55,442 nucleotides of DNA from an uncultured Rhodobacterales bacterium. Its GTDB lineage: Bacteria > Pseudomonadota > Alphaproteobacteria > Rhodobacterales > Rhodobacteraceae. Below are positions 37,177 to 44,704 of this stretch, one piece after another (within the stretch, counting starts at the first letter, position 1; each line of letters opens with the position of its first letter). A program made the translations under genes and the position numbers. The DNA is taken from NCBI GenBank assembly GCA_903845215.1, contig CAIMWI010000005.1, positions 1 to 55,442 on the forward strand, written 5' to 3'. The notes beneath the pieces are model-generated. The model did not search any database and was not told where the DNA came from. It saw only the letters and a program-made list of their open reading frames with translations.

Positions 37177-37372
37177 CAGCTTTTGCCTTTCTGCCATCGG
37201 GGAAAGCGGCGACCAATTCATCCAATCGCGCGCGCGACAGGCCGGGGGCAGCGCCATCTGCGCCCAGCATCAGTTTCAACTCCAAAGGGGTCAGCCGCCA
37301 GAAAACGTCAGGGCTTAAACGCAAATCGCACAACCCCACCCGCATCAACGCCGGCCAGTCAAATCCGCTCAT
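37133..37372 (-). CDS. GTA tail assembly chaperone-like protein (RcGTA g10.1)
   Basis: The 79-residue protein, MSGFDWPALMRVGLCDLRLS then PDVFWRLTPLELKLML and RARLDELVAAFPD, matches the small phage tail assembly chaperone family encoded between g10 and g11 in GTA clusters. Its ATG overlaps the g10 stop (ATGA). The C-terminal tail after AAFPDG reads KAKADDEYRRPDRTDHCP over the start of g11. Confidence 0.85.
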   Translation of the reverse strand: MSGFDWPALMRVGLCDLRLSPDVFWRLTPLELKLMLGADGAAPGLSRARLDELVAAFPDGRKAKADDEYRRPDRTDHCP

Positions 37373-37689
37373 CGCGGCCCCGCGGCCGAGAAGGCCCGCG
37401 TCAGCAACTGCGCCGCACACTGCGCCGCACCCAAAGGCCCGCCGCCAATCTCCACCTGCAGCAAATCCGCCGCCGTGCCCTGCCACCCGCCCCCCCGCAG
37501 CCCCGCCACCACCAATGCCAAAACATCGCGTGTGGTGACATGCTGCGCCTCAAACCTGCTGATCAGATCGACCAAGGATCCGCTTTCTAGCGTCACCTCC
37601 AACTCGGCCAAAGCCCCAAGTGTCAGCTTGGCCAGATGGGGCACACCGTCCAAAAGGATGGTCACTTCGCCCGCAAAAGGATTGCCCAT
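37369..37689 (-). CDS. GTA family protein g10
   Basis: The 106-residue protein MGNPFAGEVTILLDGVPHLA belongs to the GTA-specific gene 10 family, with LGALAELEVTLESGSLVDLISRFE, DVLALVVAGLRGGGW and a C-terminal AAQLLTRAFS. Its role is uncertain; it is thought to belong to tail assembly, like the gpG-type chaperone set. A GTG at 37692 is an alternative start. The ATG overlaps the g9 stop (TGATG). Confidence 0.88.
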   Translation of the reverse strand: MGNPFAGEVTILLDGVPHLAKLTLGALAELEVTLESGSLVDLISRFEAQHVTTRDVLALVVAGLRGGGWQGTAADLLQVEIGGGPLGAAQCAAQLLTRAFSAAGPR

Positions 37690-38102
37690 CACAGCGCCGT
37701 AAATGTCAAAGCCCCAGTCGAGGCAAGCGAAAGGTCAAAGGTCGCCTCGCCATTATAGGTGCCGGCATATTCGATCGCCGTGATCTGAAACGCGCCCTGC
37801 ACCGTGCCAAAACTTGGGATCACCACCTGAAATTGCGGCATCTCGGCGTCAAAAAAGATCTGGCGCGCCCGTGCATCGGTGTTGGCATCGCGAAACACGC
37901 CAGACCCCGAAATCGCCGCCGATTTCACCCCGGCCCCAGCCAGAAGCTCGCGCCATCCGCCTGTGCTGTCCAAACTGGTCACATCGACGGTTTCGGCGTT
38001 GAAGCTTAACCGCGTGGCACGCAGACCTGCCAGCGTGACAAAGCTTCCGTTGCCCGTCTGATCCACTTTGATCAGCAAGTCCTTGCCGTTTTGCACAGCC
38101 AT
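37689..38102 (-). CDS. GTA major tail protein (RcGTA g9), TP901-1 family
   Basis: The 137-residue tube protein starts AVQNGKDLLIKVDQTGNGSF and contains RATRLSFNAETVDVTSLDST and WRELLAGAGVKSAAISGSGVFRD. It ends with ITAIEYAGTYNGEATFDLSLASTGALTF. This is the usual TP901-1/GTA tail tube pattern. The ATG at 38102 follows GGAGAG. Confidence 0.94.
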   Translation of the reverse strand: MAVQNGKDLLIKVDQTGNGSFVTLAGLRATRLSFNAETVDVTSLDSTGGWRELLAGAGVKSAAISGSGVFRDANTDARARQIFFDAEMPQFQVVIPSFGTVQGAFQITAIEYAGTYNGEATFDLSLASTGALTFTAL

Positions 38103-38126
38103 GTTCACTCTCCATCACAAAAGGAA

Positions 38127-38525
38127 TTAAAAGCTGATCCGCGCCCGAAAGGTCAGATCAATGCGCCGGCTTTCGCCGGTGTTCAGCCGCTTGGCCACCG
38201 CGCGCACAAAACGCAGGCTCACCAAAAACCCGACCTCCAGCACCAAGTCAGGATCGTCCAGCGCCAGCGCCACTTCGGCCGCGGCCACCTTGGCCGCCAT
38301 AAACCCGGCCGCATCGCTGATGATGCTCACCACAAACTGATGCGCCACACCTACGCCAGAGCCGTCGCTTTCATCATTCGCCTGTTCTGGCCCCAGCAAA
38401 ATGAACGTCCCCGTCCCAATGCCGGGTGGGACAGCATCCACCACCGCCACCCCGTTCAAACCCGCCCAAGTGCTTAAGCGTTGATAAACCGCCCCCTGCA
38501 GGGCTGCTGCGGCGCGATAGGTCAT
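38127..38525 (-). CDS. GTA tail terminator protein (RcGTA g8), DUF3168
   Basis: This 132-residue protein (AAAALQGAVYQRLSTWAG...) belongs to the DUF3168 family, which closes the proximal end of the tail tube. The C-terminus TGESRRIDLTFRARISF fits. Its ATG overlaps the g7 stop. Confidence 0.9.
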   Translation of the reverse strand: MTYRAAAALQGAVYQRLSTWAGLNGVAVVDAVPPGIGTGTFILLGPEQANDESDGSGVGVAHQFVVSIISDAAGFMAAKVAAAEVALALDDPDLVLEVGFLVSLRFVRAVAKRLNTGESRRIDLTFRARISF

Positions 38526-38857
38526 TGCGGGCTCTCCTCACGGGCGAAACAGATCAGATATTGGCCATTCGGGTCGCGCTCGGTGACAGCCAGAATGACG
38601 AAATGCCGCGCGCCATCGGCAAAGCGCTGATCCGGCCGTGGCCGCTGCGGTGATCCTATCGCAGCGCCCCGCACCGTAATGCGGTAAGGCACCTTAGCCA
38701 GCGTCACCTCAACCCCCGCGGCATCACTGCCTGCGCCGGGCACCACCTCGCCCCAAAGGACGCCTTCCGACACCCATGTCAGCGCAAAGCCCCCCGCGCC
38801 ATCCGCCACCCGCGTCGGCGTTTGCAACACCAAGGGGCGGTTCAAATGCACCCTCAT
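38522..38857 (-). CDS. GTA head closure/head-tail adaptor (RcGTA g7)
   Basis: The 111-residue protein with LQTPTRVADGAGGFALTWV, ITVRGAAIGSPQRPRPDQRF and the ending QYLICFAREESPQ matches the phage head closure (SPP1 gp16-like) family. It lies between adaptor g6 and terminator g8, with 4-nt overlaps at both ends. Confidence 0.9.
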   Translation of the reverse strand: MRVHLNRPLVLQTPTRVADGAGGFALTWVSEGVLWGEVVPGAGSDAAGVEVTLAKVPYRITVRGAAIGSPQRPRPDQRFADGARHFVILAVTERDPNGQYLICFAREESPQ

Positions 38858-39453
38858 GCCGCCCCCCCGCCCAAAACCCGCACCGTGCGCCAGCGTTCGA
38901 TCAGCGCTTGCACCGGCAAAGGCAAACCTGCAGGCGCGCCGGTAAAGTCATTGCGCTGCTCGTAAGACTGCCCCGCCAACAGCAAAACAGCTTGCTGCAA
39001 ATCGGCCGGAACCTCAGCCCATTCGGGCCCAAAGCCAGCGTCAAACACAATCTCAACCCGGCCATCCGTTGGCACATTGGGCAAAAGATAACCCACCGCG
39101 GCCAGTTTGGGCCGCTGAAAATCCGCCACCAATTGATAAGCCGTTGGCGGCACAACCCGGGCCGACCCATCCGCCGCAACCAGCGTGACACTCTCAACCG
39201 AAGCCACCGGCGCCACGGGCAGTGCCTGCTCTGCGTCACTGCGCCACGCCGGCAGCACCAGCTTGAACCGACGCTGCAAAATCGCCTTGCCTGTGCGCCC
39301 CTCTATCGCGGCAAGGGCGGCGCGCAGATAGCTTGCCAGCAACCCATCCTGCATCGCCCCATCCGAAAAGCCCGTCCCCAGCCGCAAATGGTCTTTCAGC
39401 GCCTGCACCGGCAGAACCGCCAAAGCCACCGCGCTTACTTCGGTCAACATCAT
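38854..39453 (-). CDS. GTA head-tail connector/adaptor (RcGTA g6)
   Basis: The 199-residue protein (MMLTEVSAVALAVLPVQALK) has the HK97 gp6-like connector pattern LKDHLRLGTGF, YLRAALAAIEGRTGKAIL and a C-terminal LQQAVLLLAGQSYEQRND. It joins the portal to the closure protein. The two consecutive ATG codons at 39453/39450 follow GGGAG. It lies 66 nt downstream of the capsid gene. Confidence 0.9.
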   Translation of the reverse strand: MMLTEVSAVALAVLPVQALKDHLRLGTGFSDGAMQDGLLASYLRAALAAIEGRTGKAILQRRFKLVLPAWRSDAEQALPVAPVASVESVTLVAADGSARVVPPTAYQLVADFQRPKLAAVGYLLPNVPTDGRVEIVFDAGFGPEWAEVPADLQQAVLLLAGQSYEQRNDFTGAPAGLPLPVQALIERWRTVRVLGGGAA

Positions 39454-39519
39454 GGTTTTCTCCCAATCTCCGCCCCCAAAAAACACGCGCGGGCCAAAAG
39501 ACCCGCGCGCAGCAACCCT

Positions 39520-40716
39520 TTAAGACAGGGCAACCTTCAAAAGCTTGATCGCTGCGAAATCCGTAATGTCCCCGCCCACACGCTTTGATGCGTAAAACAG
39601 CACATTGGGCTTGGCCGAGAAGGGGTCGCGCAGAATGCGCAAGTCTGGGCGCTCGGCAATCGTATAGCCCGCAGCAAAATCGCCAAAGGCGATGGGATAG
39701 GCATTGGCCGCCACATCCGGCATATCTTCCGATACCAGCACGCGGTAACCCATTAGCGTGGCAGGCTGCCCAGCCGTCACCGAATCCGTCCAAAGGAAAC
39801 GCCCCACCGTATCCTTGAACTTGCGCACCGCCCCCGCCGTTTTGGAATTCATCACAAAGGTCGCATTGGCGCGGTAATCGGCCGCCAGCGCGTAAACCAG
39901 CGTGACAAGACAATCGAGCGGATTGGTGCCAGCAAAATCGCTGGCAGCGCCCGTGGGCACATACCCCAGATTGCCCCAACTCCATGAAGCATTGGCCACC
40001 TTGGCAGGTAGCAAAATCCCCTTGGGCTGATCCACCCCCGTCCCATTGATAAAGGCCGCAGCCTCCGCCCGAATAAAGCGGTTTGCGATCTTCTGGCTCA
40101 ACCAGCTTTCCACATCAAAAGCTGCATCATCCAGCAACCGCTGGCTGGCCTTGGGCATGGCTGACAAGTCGTTCAGCTTGATCGAGATCCGGTTGATATT
40201 GGGCGACGCCGTCTCAGCCACGGCGGACAATTCCGTCTGCCAGCCTGATCCAACATCGGTATTGTCCACAATCACGTCATAGGTCGTGGCATCCACCTGC
40301 ACCACATTGGCCAAAGCCCGAAGCGAGGCGGTCGACGACAGCATCGACTGGATCGTCTCGGCCATCTGCGGGTTGACCAAAAAGCCGCCATCTGCCGACA
40401 CAGCGGTCGACATGGCCTTGCCCTCCAGCGTCAGGCCGCGCAGCCCGTCATCATCGCCAGAGCGCAAATAGGCGGCCAACGCCTTTTTGTGCGACAGGTC
40501 TTGCTCGACCACCGTAGACAGGGCGGGGCGGGCATAGGTCATGGTTTTACGGTCCATCATGGTCATTCGCTCTTCGTGTTGTTGAAATGAGGTCTTCACA
40601 TCCTCCTGAAAGCCTATGAAAGCGTTCAGAAATTCCGCCATGGCCGGTGTCGTCCTTGCCACAGCCTCCTTGGGCGCAGGGTGATCTTCCCCGGCCCGAG
40701 CCTTTGTCTCGGTCAT
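39520..40716 (-). CDS. GTA major capsid protein (RcGTA g5), HK97 fold
   Basis: This 398-residue capsid precursor has an N-terminal scaffold (delta) domain to about residue 100, with coiled-coil sequence and the HERMT... segment. The HK97-fold region follows: GGFLVNPQMAETIQSMLSSTASLR, WSWGNLGYVPTGAASDF, and LMGYRVLVSEDMPD with FGDFAAGYTIAERP. The protease (g4) would remove the N-terminal part. The product should build the small T=3-type GTA head. Confidence 0.95.
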   Translation of the reverse strand: MTETKARAGEDHPAPKEAVARTTPAMAEFLNAFIGFQEDVKTSFQQHEERMTMMDRKTMTYARPALSTVVEQDLSHKKALAAYLRSGDDDGLRGLTLEGKAMSTAVSADGGFLVNPQMAETIQSMLSSTASLRALANVVQVDATTYDVIVDNTDVGSGWQTELSAVAETASPNINRISIKLNDLSAMPKASQRLLDDAAFDVESWLSQKIANRFIRAEAAAFINGTGVDQPKGILLPAKVANASWSWGNLGYVPTGAASDFAGTNPLDCLVTLVYALAADYRANATFVMNSKTAGAVRKFKDTVGRFLWTDSVTAGQPATLMGYRVLVSEDMPDVAANAYPIAFGDFAAGYTIAERPDLRILRDPFSAKPNVLFYASKRVGGDITDFAAIKLLKVALS

Positions 40717-40762
40717 ATCCTTCCCTCCTGTTCTGCGTGAAATATGGGGCTTAGGGGCGCCC

Positions 40763-41335
40763 TCAGCCGCGCGCCCAGTTCAACCGCGCAGCCTCAAAAG
40801 CCTGGGCCAAACTGCGCCAAACCTCATCGTCCAGCGTATCGTTTTTGGCCGCCACCCGCGCTTCGGGCAGCATGGGAAAGGTCACCAAAGACACTTCCCA
40901 CAACTCCACCTCGGTCAACAGCCGCAGGCCTTTGCCATCGCGGTGCGCCTTGATCGTGCGGTAGCCGATCGACAAGCCGTCAATCGCCCCCGCCGCCAGC
41001 AACGCCACCGCCTCGCGGCCCTTTTCCACCTCCGTCAGGATGCGGCCCTTGACGTACAGGCCCAAGGCATCCTCGCGCACCTCGTCCCACACGCCGATCG
41101 GCTGGGCCGGATCATGCTGCCACAGCATCTTGATCCCGCGCCCCGCCTTGCGCATCGCCGCCAAACTGGCGCCGTAAGCGCCCTTTTGCACCGCATCCCC
41201 GCCCTGATCCTTGGTGCCAAACACGCTGGCATAGCCTGAAATCACCGTGCCATCCGTGACCTGCAACGCTGGCCCCTCGGCTTTGAAAAACTTGCGCTCT
41301 GGCGCGCCTGGAATGCTCCACATCTGATCCCTCAT
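40763..41335 (-). CDS. GTA prohead protease (RcGTA g4), HK97 family
   Basis: The protease matures the capsid protein. The 190-residue product shows VISGYASVFGTKDQGGDAVQKGAYGASL and the catalytic-site MLWQHDPAQPIGVW, with His. The Ser motif is GAIDGLSIGY, and EVELWEVSLVTFPMLPEARV follows. The ATG at 41335 overlaps the g3.5 stop; an internal ATG at 41323 is possible. Confidence 0.94.
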   Translation of the reverse strand: MRDQMWSIPGAPERKFFKAEGPALQVTDGTVISGYASVFGTKDQGGDAVQKGAYGASLAAMRKAGRGIKMLWQHDPAQPIGVWDEVREDALGLYVKGRILTEVEKGREAVALLAAGAIDGLSIGYRTIKAHRDGKGLRLLTEVELWEVSLVTFPMLPEARVAAKNDTLDDEVWRSLAQAFEAARLNWARG

Positions 41336-41577
41336 TTGGTTGCAGCCGTAATGATCGCCTCGGCCATCTGGCTCAGTAAAAAGGCAGCGACCCCGTAAAC
41401 CCCCACCCAGATGCGCTTTTCTAGCCGCTCCAACGCGGCGTCGATCTGGCCAAGGCGAAATTCCAACCCCGTCCAACGCTCTTCGGCCACGCGCTCGCTC
41501 GCCTCCAACCGCATCGAGGTGGCGTCAAACCCTTCGTACAAAAAGCGCGACCCTTCGCCGCCTCGCCGCGCCGTCAT
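41332..41577 (-). CDS. GTA gene 3.5 product, small membrane-associated protein
   Basis: The 81-residue product corresponds to the small gene between portal and protease in GTA clusters. Its core is a predicted helix (EASERVAEERWTGLEFRLGQIDAALERLEKRI), and a C-terminal hydrophobic segment follows (VGVYGVAAFLLSQMAEAII). The role is not established. Both ends overlap the neighbouring genes by ATGA. Confidence 0.85.
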   Translation of the reverse strand: MTARRGGEGSRFLYEGFDATSMRLEASERVAEERWTGLEFRLGQIDAALERLEKRIWVGVYGVAAFLLSQMAEAIITAATK

Positions 41578-42746
41578 GCCTGCGCCCCGGGTTGCAGCCC
41601 CAACAGGGCGCGCTTTTCCTCCACGCTCAGAAAATCCGCCGCCCCCACCCGCGCCCAAAGCTGGTCGCGCTCACTGGCCAAGGCGGGCACCTGATCCAGA
41701 TCAGGGCGCAGCTCGATCTGCTCGCCGGTAAAGCTTGACAGCCACTGGCCCAGCGCCGCCGTCACCCGTGTGGCCAAGGGCAACACCGTCAGGCGGAAAA
41801 AGGCGCGGTTGGCCTCTTGGTAATTGGCATAGGTCGCATCGCCGGGTATCCCCATCAACATCGGCGGCACCCCAAAGGCGATGGCAATATCCCTCGCCGC
41901 CGCCTCCTTGGTCTTTTGAAACTCCATATCCGACGGAGAGAACCCCATAGGCTTCCAATCCAATCCCCCCTCTAGCAACATCGGCCGCCCCGCATTGCGC
42001 GCACCTTGATGATGGCTTTCAATCTCGCCCACCAACCGCTCGTATTGCTCGGCACTCAGCGTCCCCTGCCCATCCGCACCCTTAAACACCATCGCCCCCG
42101 AAGGCCGCGCCGCATTGTCTAGCAGCGCCTTTGACCAACTTGCCGCCGACCCATGCACATCCAAAGCCACCGCCGCTGCGTGCAGAGGCGATAGGCCATA
42201 ATGGTCATCTTGCGGATGAAAGCTTTTGATGTGGCAGATGGGCGAAGCCCCCTCGCCCAAAGCAAATCGGTGCGCCCGCCCGCCCACAAGATAGTCGTAA
42301 GCCACAGGCCACCCGTCCGCCCCCGTCACCACATTCATCCGGTCCGACCGCAGCACATGCAGCTCGCCCGGCAACGGGCCTGCGCCGGGCACCGCTTCGA
42401 CATAGGCATTGCCAGTCAGCAGCAAAAACCCGTAAATCGCCTCGAACAACTCCGCCCGCCCCTGCGCGCCATTGGGCCTGCGGATCAAATCCCATAAGGG
42501 ATGCAGGTCGTAACGGGTGTTGGCATCCTGCACCACCAAAGGCAAAGCCGCCGCCGCCTCCGAGATCAGCTTCACGGCGCGAAAGCCCACAGGATTGTTC
42601 AAAAACCCCGTCTTGATCAAACTCGTCGCATCGCGCGGGCTCCACGCCACCCGACCCGAGGATCCCCAAGCCACCACCCGCCCCACCGCCGAGGCCTTCT
42701 TTTCCACCACCACCTCCGGCGCGCGCCGCAAGAAATCAAAGACCAT
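41574..42746 (-). CDS. GTA portal protein (RcGTA g3), HK97 family
   Basis: The portal is the dodecameric DNA channel at one vertex of the head. The 390-residue protein shows LIKTGFLNNPVGFRAVKLISEAAAALPL, then RPNGAQGRAELFEAIYGFLLLTGNAYVE. The conserved HIKSFHPQDDHYGLSPLHAAAVALDVH and DIAIAFGVPPMLMGIPGDATYANYQEANRAFF follow. It starts at MVFDFLRR with GGGAG upstream; the longer open frame to 42839 is rejected. A 146-nt gap with the repeat element separates it from the terminase. Confidence 0.95.
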   Translation of the reverse strand: MVFDFLRRAPEVVVEKKASAVGRVVAWGSSGRVAWSPRDATSLIKTGFLNNPVGFRAVKLISEAAAALPLVVQDANTRYDLHPLWDLIRRPNGAQGRAELFEAIYGFLLLTGNAYVEAVPGAGPLPGELHVLRSDRMNVVTGADGWPVAYDYLVGGRAHRFALGEGASPICHIKSFHPQDDHYGLSPLHAAAVALDVHGSAASWSKALLDNAARPSGAMVFKGADGQGTLSAEQYERLVGEIESHHQGARNAGRPMLLEGGLDWKPMGFSPSDMEFQKTKEAAARDIAIAFGVPPMLMGIPGDATYANYQEANRAFFRLTVLPLATRVTAALGQWLSSFTGEQIELRPDLDQVPALASERDQLWARVGAADFLSVEEKRALLGLQPGAQA

Positions 42747-42834
42747 CTTTGCCACTCCCTGTCCCATTCCGGCAAAACGCCACCCCCCGCCCAAAACGGG
42801 CAGCGGCCAAGGGCAGCCCCTTACGGCCACCTCT

Positions 42835-42882
42835 TTCATACTTGCTTAAGTATCCCGGGGGGCGCGGGGGGCTGGCCCCCTG
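42835..42882 (-). repeat. Intergenic GC-hairpin / GTATT-like element, copy B
   Basis: On the minus strand a GGGGGCCAGCCCCC hairpin is followed by CGCGCCCCCCGGGATACTT, then AAGCAAGTATGA. The architecture is as in copy A, including AAG...ATGA at the end. It falls between the terminase and portal genes inside the GTA cluster, in the longest gap of the operon. Confidence 0.45.
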
Positions 42883-42892
42883 CTTTGCCCCG

Positions 42893-44311
42893 TCAAAGCC
42901 CGCGCACCTGCGGGCGCTTATAGGCCGCCGCCGCATCCAAAATCAGATCGGTCAAAGCCCAAACCAAAGCATCCAGCCGATCCGGCGATCCCTTGCCCTG
43001 ATAGCCCGCCCGCGTCATCAGGCACATCTGGTCCTCCAGCCTGCCCAATCCGGGCACATGCGCCACCCGCCCCTGTTCGTACAAAGCCGCCACCGGTTCG
43101 GCGCGCAGATGCTTGCCCCGTGTCGCCTGCACCTTGCGCAAGGGCACAAGCGGGTCGATCTGGCGCACAACACTTTCCACCATATCGCCGCCTTGGTTCA
43201 CTTCCACGACCATCCGGTCCGCCCCGTGCCGCTCCATCGCGGCCACCGCCGCCCGCGCCCATTGGTCCGGCGACGCGCCCGTGACCGAGGCATCTTCCAG
43301 AACCACTGCGCGCCAAGACTGCGGCGGCCCTTCGGTAAACGCGCCCACCACCACAATTCCGCAGGCGTCCGACCCTTTGGTGCCCGTCACAGGCGGGTCC
43401 ACCGCCACCACAATCCGGCCAAAGGGCGTTGCCGGCGGCGCATCCAGCCGAAAGGCATCAAGGGCAAGCCTTTGCCACAAAGACCCTTCCAGATCCTCCA
43501 CCAACAGCCCCTCCAACTCTTGCAACCCCAAAGACCGCCCCGCATAGCGCGCCGTCACCTCTTCAAGGAAGCTTTTCGCCAGATAGGCCTTATTGGCCGC
43601 CGTCGGCGCATGAGTGCTGACGGTCGAGGGGTTCTTCATAATCGCCTTCAACACCTCCACATTCTGCGGCGTGGTGGTGACAACCTGCTGCGGATTATCG
43701 CCCAGACGCAGCGCAAATTGCAGCATATCCCAGCTCTCTTGCCCCTTTTTCCACTTGGCCAACTCATCCACCCAAGCCGCATCAAACTGCGGCCCGCGCA
43801 AACTGTCGGGGTCGTGGGCCGAAAAAACCTGCGCTACAGACCCGTTGGGCCACACCAATTGCTTGCGCCCCGATTGCCATTCTGGGCGCCGATCGGGCGG
43901 CGAGCATGACAAGATCCCGCTTTCGCCAAAGATCATCACCTCGCGCACCTGATCAACCGTCTCGCCCACCAGTGCCACACGCTTGGCGCGGCCCGCGTCA
44001 GCGGGCAAAGCCCCTTCAACCTGCGCACGCACCCATTCCGCCCCTGCGCGAGTCTTCCCCGCCCCGCGCCCGCCCATAATCACCCAGGTTTTCCAAACCC
44101 CCTCTGGCGGCAATTGATGCGGCAGCGCCCAGAATTCGAACATCCATGGCAGGGCCAGCAAGGCATTCTCGCTTAAACCCGCCAAAAAAGCGTCAACCTG
44201 CCCCTGCGTCGCGGAGGCGAGCCAGCCTGCGCCCAATTTCAAGGCGTGCGGCGTCAAAGTCCAGCTCTCGGGTTCCGACAGTCCCGGCAACCTGTTTGCG
44301 GAGTTTATCAA
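42893..44311 (-). CDS. GTA terminase large subunit (RcGTA g2)
   Basis: TerL packages host DNA into the GTA head. The 472-residue frame has the ATPase Walker A GGRGAGKT and Walker B FDAAWVDELAKW. The nuclease acidic residues lie in VVAVDPPVTGTKGSDACGIVVV, VEVNQGGDMV and SPDRLDALVWA. The start is uncertain: the TTG at 44311 has AAGGGG upstream but overlaps g1 by 119 nt, while a TTG at 44242 would reduce the overlap to 50 nt. The conserved family region begins near WLASATQGQ. Confidence 0.94.
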   Translation of the reverse strand: MINSANRLPGLSEPESWTLTPHALKLGAGWLASATQGQVDAFLAGLSENALLALPWMFEFWALPHQLPPEGVWKTWVIMGGRGAGKTRAGAEWVRAQVEGALPADAGRAKRVALVGETVDQVREVMIFGESGILSCSPPDRRPEWQSGRKQLVWPNGSVAQVFSAHDPDSLRGPQFDAAWVDELAKWKKGQESWDMLQFALRLGDNPQQVVTTTPQNVEVLKAIMKNPSTVSTHAPTAANKAYLAKSFLEEVTARYAGRSLGLQELEGLLVEDLEGSLWQRLALDAFRLDAPPATPFGRIVVAVDPPVTGTKGSDACGIVVVGAFTEGPPQSWRAVVLEDASVTGASPDQWARAAVAAMERHGADRMVVEVNQGGDMVESVVRQIDPLVPLRKVQATRGKHLRAEPVAALYEQGRVAHVPGLGRLEDQMCLMTRAGYQGKGSPDRLDALVWALTDLILDAAAAYKRPQVRGL

Positions 44312-44516
44312 AACGGCCCCTTTCCAACTGCACCAGTTCGAACGCGTCTTTCACATTGCGGGTCAAAGCCGGCGTGGCTTTGACCTCATCCACCTGCCCC
44401 GCGCGGATCTTTTTCAGCACCCGCGCCAGTTCCTCGGCCGCCTCGCGCAGCAGGCTTTCGGTCACCTCTGCCAGATCGACAGAACCGTTATCTTCGGCCA
44501 CGTTTGGTATGGTCAT
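44193..44516 (-). CDS. GTA terminase small subunit (RcGTA g1)
   Basis: The 107-residue product has the helical region VDLAEVTESLLREAAEELARVLKKIRAGQVDEVK, then DAFELVQLERGRFDKLRKQVAG and a C-terminal tail. It is the first gene of the cluster and matches g1, reported to be TerS in the R. capsulatus GTA. It reads on through the start of g2 (119-nt overlap if the TTG at 44311 is used). No strong Shine-Dalgarno is seen. Confidence 0.85.
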   Translation of the reverse strand: MTIPNVAEDNGSVDLAEVTESLLREAAEELARVLKKIRAGQVDEVKATPALTRNVKDAFELVQLERGRFDKLRKQVAGTVGTRELDFDAARLEIGRRLARLRDAGAG

Positions 44517-44554
44517 GCCTGCTCAACCCTGCCCCTCCGGTTGGCCGGGAAATG

Positions 44555-44585
44555 AAAAAGCGGCCACAGGTTGCCCTGCGCCGCT
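44555..44585 (-). terminator. Terminator-like hairpin in the GTA operon leader
   Basis: On the minus strand, AGCGGCGCAGG (44585-44575) pairs with CCTGTGGCCGCT (44570-44559) around a GCAA loop, with a one-base asymmetry. CTTTTTCATT follows. It lies between the promoter and the g1 start and could act as an attenuator. Confidence 0.5.
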
Positions 44586-44611
44586 TACCCACCTCTTCCA
44601 GCATGTCCAAA

Positions 44612-44640
44612 CCTATAGACAGAACCGGCCGCAAAGTCAA
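44612..44640 (-). promoter_or_regulatory. Sigma70-type promoter upstream of the GTA cluster
   Basis: On the minus strand, TTGACT (44640-44635), a 17-nt spacer and TATAGG (44617-44612) precede g1 by about 95 nt. The spacing and hexamers are near consensus, and no other promoter candidate lies between mltG and g1. Confidence 0.6.
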
Positions 44641-44681
44641 TCTAAAAATTGTTTTATATCATACGCTTAGCGTGCGCTGCC

Positions 44682-44697
44682 TTAACCAAATCTTAAC
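44682..44697 (-). promoter_or_regulatory. CtrA-type binding site upstream of the GTA promoter
   Basis: TTAA-N7-TTAAC is present as TTAACCAAATCTTAAC on the plus strand. This is the full alphaproteobacterial CtrA consensus. It lies about 45 nt upstream of the -35 and 7 nt after the mltG stop codon. CtrA is required for GTA production in R. capsulatus, although there it mainly acts through GafA. Confidence 0.55.
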
Positions 44698-44704
44698 CAG
44701 CCCC

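Noticed and set aside
42749..43909. 386-codon open frame antisense to the terminase
   Set aside because: The terminase motifs on the other strand are unmistakable; this frame is a shadow.
30678..44516. Phage-like cluster as an inducible prophage
   Set aside because: Integrase, repressor, replication and lysis genes and attachment repeats are absent, and the order matches the GTA cluster exactly.
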